Assembly: GCA_014384515.1 (NCBI GenBank)
Contig: JACNFS010000054.1
Location: 1 to 7,217 of the forward strand
DNA from: Dehalococcoidia bacterium
GTDB taxonomy: Bacteria; Chloroflexota; Dehalococcoidia; GIF9; UBA5629
DNA: 7,217 nucleotides
Direction of reading: 5' to 3'
Part shown: piece by piece, positions 3,575 to 7,217 of the stretch
How the letters are laid out: every line of letters starts with the position of its first letter
How positions within the stretch are numbered: the stretch's first letter is position 1
Program-made: the position numbers and the translations under genes
Notes under the pieces: generated by a model
What the model was told of the DNA's origin: nothing
What the model saw: only the letters and a program-made list of their open reading frames with translations
The model's database searches: none

Positions 3575-5848
3575 TCAGGCCATGAATTCGGTTTCGGCCT
3601 CTCCTTTTTGCTGGATAGCTGCTCGTGCCGCCACAAGTTTAGCTACGGGTACCCTGAATGGGCTACAACTCACGTAGTCAACATTTATTCCATTGAAGAA
3701 TTGAATTGATCTCGGTTCCCCGGCCTGCTCACCACAAACACCGATCTCAAGGTCTTTCCTGGCTCGCCGTGCCCAGAATATCGCCGTTTGCATTAGCCTG
3801 CCTACTCCCTTGACATCTATTACTTCAAAGGGATTGTCTTCAAGGATACCAATTTGCCGGTAGGTGGACAGGAACTTCTTCTCGACGTCCTCTCTGCTGA
3901 AAGAATACACAGCCTGGGTGAGATCATTGGTACCAAATGAGAAGAAGTCTGCCACCTCGGCTAGCTTGCCGGCTCGCATGCAGGCGCGGACTGTTTCCAT
4001 CATAGTGCCAACTTTCAAGGTGGAACCTTCGAAACAGTTCTTCTTTATCAGCAGTAGTTCCTGCAATGTGATGACCTGCGGTATCATGACAGAGACATCG
4101 GCCGGTACTTCAGCCCTGGCCGCTTCTATCGCTTCAACCTGCATTTTGTAAATCTCAGGGTCGGTTACGGCTACCCTTACGCCTCTGTGCCCAAGCATCG
4201 GGTTCACCTCCTCGAGTTCCGCTATCCTCTGCCTGGTCCGAGGGTCTAGGGTTTCTGTTTCTGGGGGCAGAAACTCGTGCAGTGGCAGGTCTAAAAGCCT
4301 GACTACAATAGGCAAGCCCTTCAGTGCCCTAAAGAGAGCCACGAAATCTTCCTTCTGAAGCTCCCGCAGGCGTTTTAATGCTGCCACCCTCTCGTTGTCG
4401 GTCTCTGCGAGTATGAATTCCCTTATGGCCGAGAGGCGCTCTGGCTCGTTGAATTGGCGCTCGGTTCGGCATAGCCCAATACCTTCAGCACCGAGCCTCC
4501 TGGCCTGCGCCACCATTTCCGGTGTGTCAGCATTGGCTCTCGTACCCAGACGCTTGAAACCATCAGCCCAGGTCATGAGTTCCTCGAACTCCTCTATCAA
4601 CTGCCCTTCCTCCAGGGGCAGGGAACCCAGGTAAACGGTGCCACTGGTGCCATCCACGGTAATTTCCTGACCCTTCCTTATTATCTCTCCTCCGGCTCTA
4701 AACTCTCCCAGCTTGAGGTCTATGTCAATCTCCTCAGCTCCGCAGATGCAGGGCTTGCCCATGGCTCTGGTAACTATGGCAGCGTGGGAAGTGAGGCCGC
4801 CTCTGGATGTCAGCACGCCGTCTGCGGCTGCGATTCCCTGAATATCATCGGGGCTTGTCTCGGGACGAACCAGTATGACAGGTATGCTCTTTTTTGACAG
4901 CGTCAGTGCTTGTGCCGGGTCGAAGGCAACTCGCCCACATGCGGCACCCGGCGCTGCAGCTAATCCCTTGGCCACGGATTGACCTGACTCGGGCGATTTT
5001 ATGCGCTTATGCAGTACTGATTGCAGGTCCTCGACTCTCAAGCGGCCTATAGCTTCCTCCCTGGTGATAAGTCCCTCGTGAACCATGTCAACGACTATCT
5101 TGACCGCTGCCTGGCCGCTTCTCTTGGCATTCCTGGTCTGCAGAATATATAGCTTTCCTGATTCAATAGTGAACTCAATGTCCTGCACGTCACGATAGTG
5201 GCTTTCCAAGAAGCTGACTTTTTCGTCCAGCTCAGCATAAACATCCGGCATCAGCCCTTGAAGGTCGGAGACTGGAGCAGGTGTCCTGGCTCCTGAAACC
5301 ACATCTTCTCCCTGAGCCTGGTCAAGGTATTCGCCAAACAGACCTTTCTGCCCCGTGCTCGGATCGCGGGTAAATACTACGCCTGTCCCGGAAGCTGCAT
5401 CCTTATTGCCGAAGACCATGGCCTGGACTATTGCCGCTGTGCCCAGGTCAGACGGAAGCTTATGTATGCGCCGGTATTCCTCAGCGCGAGGATTGCCCTG
5501 TGAGTCAAAAACACGTTTCGCTGCCGTTTTCACCGCGGCAATGTCTTTCAAGTTGAGAACGGTATCCATCATGCCTGGCATAGATATCGCGGCTGAAGAA
5601 CGGACAGATAGCTGCAAATCCTTGCCCAGGCTTTTGTCCACCCGCTTTTCCAGAGCAGCTATAGCTTGCTCCATCTCTGCCTCAGGTAGATTACCGCTTC
5701 TTTTGTATTCAAAGAATGCCTCAACGGAGAGGATGAACCCAGGAGGGACTGGAAGTCCAAGCTTGGTCATGGTCACCAGATTGGCTCCCTTGTTCCCCAG
5801 AACGGCCTTGTCTTCTTCAGCGCCATCGAAAGAGTATACATAAGTCAT
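3575..5848 (-). CDS. ppdK: Pyruvate, phosphate dikinase, compact form
   Basis: PPDK interconverts pyruvate + ATP + Pi and phosphoenolpyruvate + AMP + PPi in the cytoplasm, serving gluconeogenesis or PPi-linked glycolysis in anaerobes. The ATG has GGAGG (5858-5862) 9 nt upstream. The ATP-grasp half shows 'GNKGANLVTMTKLGLPVPPGF' (18-38), 'SMPGMMDTVLNL' (89-100), 'QAMVFGN' and 'GTGVVFTRDPSTG' (154-166), 'AQGEDVVSGARTP' (178-190) and 'DIEFTIESGKLYILQTRN' (223-240). The phosphohistidine domain has 'GGLTSHAAIVTRAMGKP' with H355 and the regulatory-type T353. The PEP-binding barrel has 'GLCRTERQF', 'RLLDLPLHEFLPP', 'NPMLGHRG', 'SFGTNDLTQ' and catalytic C705 in 'GVCGEQAGEP'. Usual PPDKs are about 870-900 residues. 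The roughly 100 missing residues fall between residues 100 and 118, where the helical insert is normally found. The frame is intact, so this is a compact variant rather than a broken gene. Departures from the usual motifs are 'SVRSSAA' for SVRSGAR and 'CGEQAGEP' for CGEHGGDP. Confidence 0.94.
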   Translation of the reverse strand: MTYVYSFDGAEEDKAVLGNKGANLVTMTKLGLPVPPGFILSVEAFFEYKRSGNLPEAEMEQAIAALEKRVDKSLGKDLQLSVRSSAAISMPGMMDTVLNLKDIAAVKTAAKRVFDSQGNPRAEEYRRIHKLPSDLGTAAIVQAMVFGNKDAASGTGVVFTRDPSTGQKGLFGEYLDQAQGEDVVSGARTPAPVSDLQGLMPDVYAELDEKVSFLESHYRDVQDIEFTIESGKLYILQTRNAKRSGQAAVKIVVDMVHEGLITREEAIGRLRVEDLQSVLHKRIKSPESGQSVAKGLAAAPGAACGRVAFDPAQALTLSKKSIPVILVRPETSPDDIQGIAAADGVLTSRGGLTSHAAIVTRAMGKPCICGAEEIDIDLKLGEFRAGGEIIRKGQEITVDGTSGTVYLGSLPLEEGQLIEEFEELMTWADGFKRLGTRANADTPEMVAQARRLGAEGIGLCRTERQFNEPERLSAIREFILAETDNERVAALKRLRELQKEDFVALFRALKGLPIVVRLLDLPLHEFLPPETETLDPRTRQRIAELEEVNPMLGHRGVRVAVTDPEIYKMQVEAIEAARAEVPADVSVMIPQVITLQELLLIKKNCFEGSTLKVGTMMETVRACMRAGKLAEVADFFSFGTNDLTQAVYSFSREDVEKKFLSTYRQIGILEDNPFEVIDVKGVGRLMQTAIFWARRARKDLEIGVCGEQAGEPRSIQFFNGINVDYVSCSPFRVPVAKLVAARAAIQQKGEAETEFMA

Positions 5849-5867
5849 AGTCCCACACCTCCAAGAA

Positions 5868-5888
5868 CGAGTACCAAGTCCGTACTCG
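5868..5888. promoter_or_regulatory. Inverted repeat over the ppdK transcription start, operator candidate
   Basis: The arms cgagtac (5868-5874) and gtactcg (5882-5888) are perfectly complementary around a 7-nt centre. On the minus strand the repeat starts immediately after the -10 hexamer and ends 6 nt before the GGAGG of ppdK, so it covers the predicted start (about 5883). A dimeric repressor bound here would block transcription. As RNA it would be a 7-bp hairpin at the mRNA 5' end, close to the ribosome-binding site. Confidence 0.5.
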
Positions 5889-5889
5889 A

Positions 5890-5919
5890 ATTATACTCCC
5901 CCCAGAACAACCCTATCAA
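5890..5919 (-). promoter_or_regulatory. ppdK promoter (sigma-70 type)
   Basis: On the minus strand, TTGATA (5914-5919, five of six against TTGACA) is followed after 18 bp by a perfect TATAAT (5890-5895). The start codon lies about 35 nt past the expected start. A second, perfect TTGACA lies farther upstream at 5936-5941 but has no -10 at the right distance. Confidence 0.65.
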
Positions 5920-5941
5920 ACATGATGAAAAAACCTGTCAA

Positions 5942-6226
5942 CTGGCAATTTTGGAGGACTTCTGGTCGCAAGACGAGAACGATCTTTTGTTAAGGCCTCA
6001 GGTGCCTGTATCAATTATTGGGCCTGCCACCGTGGTCTCGCTGAATACCGTAACCCCATATCCTACACAGCTACCGGCCATCTTGCCTCTAAACAACGAC
6101 CAGCCCAAAGTGATATGATTTAGCTAAGGGTAGATTCGCATTGACCGGAGGGAACAAGCGCGGCTGGTGCCAACACAGATGCTAGTTGTGCTTGCCCCTT
6201 AGTTAGCACTATCCTTCAATAGAACC
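5942..6226. other. Divergent spacer between ppdK and the ABC ATPase gene
   Basis: Apart from the ppdK promoter, this stretch holds no recognised gene. A very short minus-strand frame (stop 5998-6000, ATG 6079-6081 or TTG 6106-6108) would encode 27 or 36 residues ending 'GPIIDTGT', with AGAGG ahead of the ATG. A 55-codon plus frame (5951-6118, TTG start) overlaps it and has no ribosome-binding site. I cannot support either as a gene. A leader-like long-range pairing is present at 6121-6205. Confidence 0.5.
6111..6119 (+). promoter_or_regulatory. Candidate extended -10 promoter for the ABC ATPase gene
   Basis: TGA-TATGAT fits the TGN-extended -10 form, with TATGAT matching TATAAT at five of six positions. 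No -35 is seen at normal spacing. A start near 6126 would give a 100-nt leader. Within that leader, tagctaaggg (6121-6130) can pair with cccttagtta (6196-6205), ten pairs with one G-U. Confidence 0.35.
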
Positions 6227-7210
6227 ATGGGCGACTACATCGTCGGAGTGCAAAACCTGGTCAAGAGATTCGGTGCACTGGCCGCTGTGGATGGCATCAG
6301 CTTCAATGTGGCACCTGGAGAAATCTTTGGCTTCTTGGGCCCTAACGGGGCGGGGAAGACCACTACTATTAACATCCTGTGTACTCTATCCAAACCGACG
6401 TCAGGGCAAGCTACAATTGATGGCTTCGACGTGGTACGCCAGCAGAGCCAAGTGCGCCAGTCAATCGGGCTAGTTTTTCAAGACCCCAGCCTTGATGAGC
6501 GGCTCAGCGGATTACAAAACCTGCGTTTCCATGCTCTGGTGTATCACCTACCCGCCTCAGTTCGCGAGAAACGTATTGAGCAGATGCTGACGATGGTTGA
6601 GCTGTGGGAGAAGCGCCACAACGAGGTCCGTACTTATTCCGGAGGCATGAAACGTCGCCTGGAGATAGCCAGAGGACTGCTACATCATCCCAAGGTGCTA
6701 TTCCTTGATGAGCCAACCCTGGGGCTGGACCCGCAGACGCGTAACCGGATATGGGAGCACATACTTGAACTGCGACGGCGGGAAGGGACGACCATTTTTC
6801 TTACTACTCACTATATGGACGAGGCCGAGAAGGCAGACCGAATAGCTATCATTGACTATGGGAAGCTCATTGCCATGGACACTCCAGAAGGGCTCAAGAG
6901 GATTGTGGGCAAGGACATCATTTGCGTGAAAACTGCGAATGACGATAGAGCTGCTGAAGAGATCAGGCTTCGCTATGGAATCGACGCTAAGCATGATAGC
7001 GATGGGCTCACCTTTGAGGTGTCCGGTGGAGAGGAATTCCTCCCCATCTTCATCAAGGAATTTGGCACCAAGATACTCAGTGTCAGCCTACGCCGCCCGA
7101 CCTTAGATGACGCCTTTATGAAGCTCACCGGGCGGGAAATACGGCAGGAGGAAGTCAGTAATGAACTCAAGGAAATGGTCCGCCAGCATGGCCGCCGCAT
7201 GCGGCACTAG
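6227..7210 (+). CDS. ABC transporter ATP-binding protein, DrrA-type
   Basis: This is a 327-residue cytoplasmic ATPase subunit that would power an ABC-2 type exporter. Motifs in order: Walker A GPNGAGKTT (38-46), Q-loop Q85 in 'LVFQDPSLD', signature YSGGMKRR (137-144), Walker B VLFLDEPT (157-164), D-loop LGLD, and H-loop H195 in 'TTHYMDEAE'. All catalytic residues are present. The C-terminal part, with 'RRPTLDDAFMKLTGREI' (289-305), is the tail typical of the daunorubicin-resistance (DrrA) group of drug, lipid or polysaccharide exporters, whose members are usually about 300-330 residues. The ATG has no clear Shine-Dalgarno sequence, and no better in-frame start was seen. The stop TAG is embedded in TAGGAGAGAA, which would serve as the ribosome-binding site of a next gene, most likely the ABC-2 permease, just outside the window. 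The exported substrate cannot be inferred. Confidence 0.93.
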   Translation: MGDYIVGVQNLVKRFGALAAVDGISFNVAPGEIFGFLGPNGAGKTTTINILCTLSKPTSGQATIDGFDVVRQQSQVRQSIGLVFQDPSLDERLSGLQNLRFHALVYHLPASVREKRIEQMLTMVELWEKRHNEVRTYSGGMKRRLEIARGLLHHPKVLFLDEPTLGLDPQTRNRIWEHILELRRREGTTIFLTTHYMDEAEKADRIAIIDYGKLIAMDTPEGLKRIVGKDIICVKTANDDRAAEEIRLRYGIDAKHDSDGLTFEVSGGEEFLPIFIKEFGTKILSVSLRRPTLDDAFMKLTGREIRQEEVSNELKEMVRQHGRRMRH

Positions 7211-7217
7211 GAGAGAA
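7208..7217 (+). promoter_or_regulatory. Ribosome-binding site of an unseen downstream gene
   Basis: TAGGAGAGAA combines the stop codon of the ABC ATPase with an AGGAGA core. Its position implies a tightly coupled next gene starting a few bases beyond the right edge. For DrrA-type ATPases this is typically the membrane permease. Confidence 0.5.

Noticed and set aside
5951..6118. 55-codon plus-strand frame in the ppdK/ABC spacer
   Set aside because: It has a TTG start without a ribosome-binding site, begins next to the ppdK promoter region and shows no recognisable family.
6121..6205. tRNA-like or T-box-like leader
   Set aside because: The 7-bp terminal pairing and the string TAGCTAAGGGTAGA resemble a tRNA acceptor/D-arm. 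There is no T-arm or anticodon arm, and the T-box core sequence is not present.

Overview
This window looks like an ordinary bacterial chromosome segment that carries a small accessory stretch. No gene here fixes the taxonomy. The compact pyruvate, phosphate dikinase, the DUF6125-like protein and the mid-range GC content are compatible with an anaerobic bacterium, possibly Chloroflexota (Dehalococcoidia-like). That assignment is a guess from memory of where such proteins occur and was not tested.

Layout. Positions 3-251 hold the C-terminal end of recN (DNA double-strand-break repair), cut by the left window edge. Positions 252-2456 are accessory. They hold two visibly AT-richer, convergent genes: a HEPN-type putative RNase (481-1056, +) and a small cysteine-containing protein resembling DUF6125 (1299-1826, -). 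After these comes about 600 bp of gene-free DNA (1850-2456). Its left part is crowded with palindromes, inverted repeats, a 7-nt periodic tract and a pair of perfect hairpins with the same apex. A SAM-dependent methyltransferase of the O-methyltransferase-2 type (2457-3542, +) follows. It converges on a 757-residue pyruvate, phosphate dikinase (3575-5848, -), leaving only 32 bp between the two genes. A 378-bp divergent region (5849-6226) carries a good sigma-70-type promoter for ppdK, with an inverted repeat across its likely transcription start, and a weaker extended -10 promoter facing the other way. The last gene (6227-7210, +) is a DrrA-type ABC transporter ATPase. A ribosome-binding-like sequence overlaps its stop codon, so a partner permease probably starts just past the right edge.

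How the genes work together. I see no multi-gene operon fully inside the window. The only likely operon is the ABC ATPase with an unseen permease. PPDK is a stand-alone central-carbon enzyme interconverting pyruvate and phosphoenolpyruvate. The methyltransferase, HEPN protein and DUF6125-like protein each stand alone, and nothing beside them names a substrate or partner. I did not find a convincing new multi-gene system. The best leads are the hairpin-rich non-coding segment near 1965-2193, the short PPDK that lacks about 100 residues of its ATP-grasp half, the orphan HEPN gene and the operator-like repeat at the ppdK start site. No tRNA, rRNA, CRISPR array or transposase was seen.
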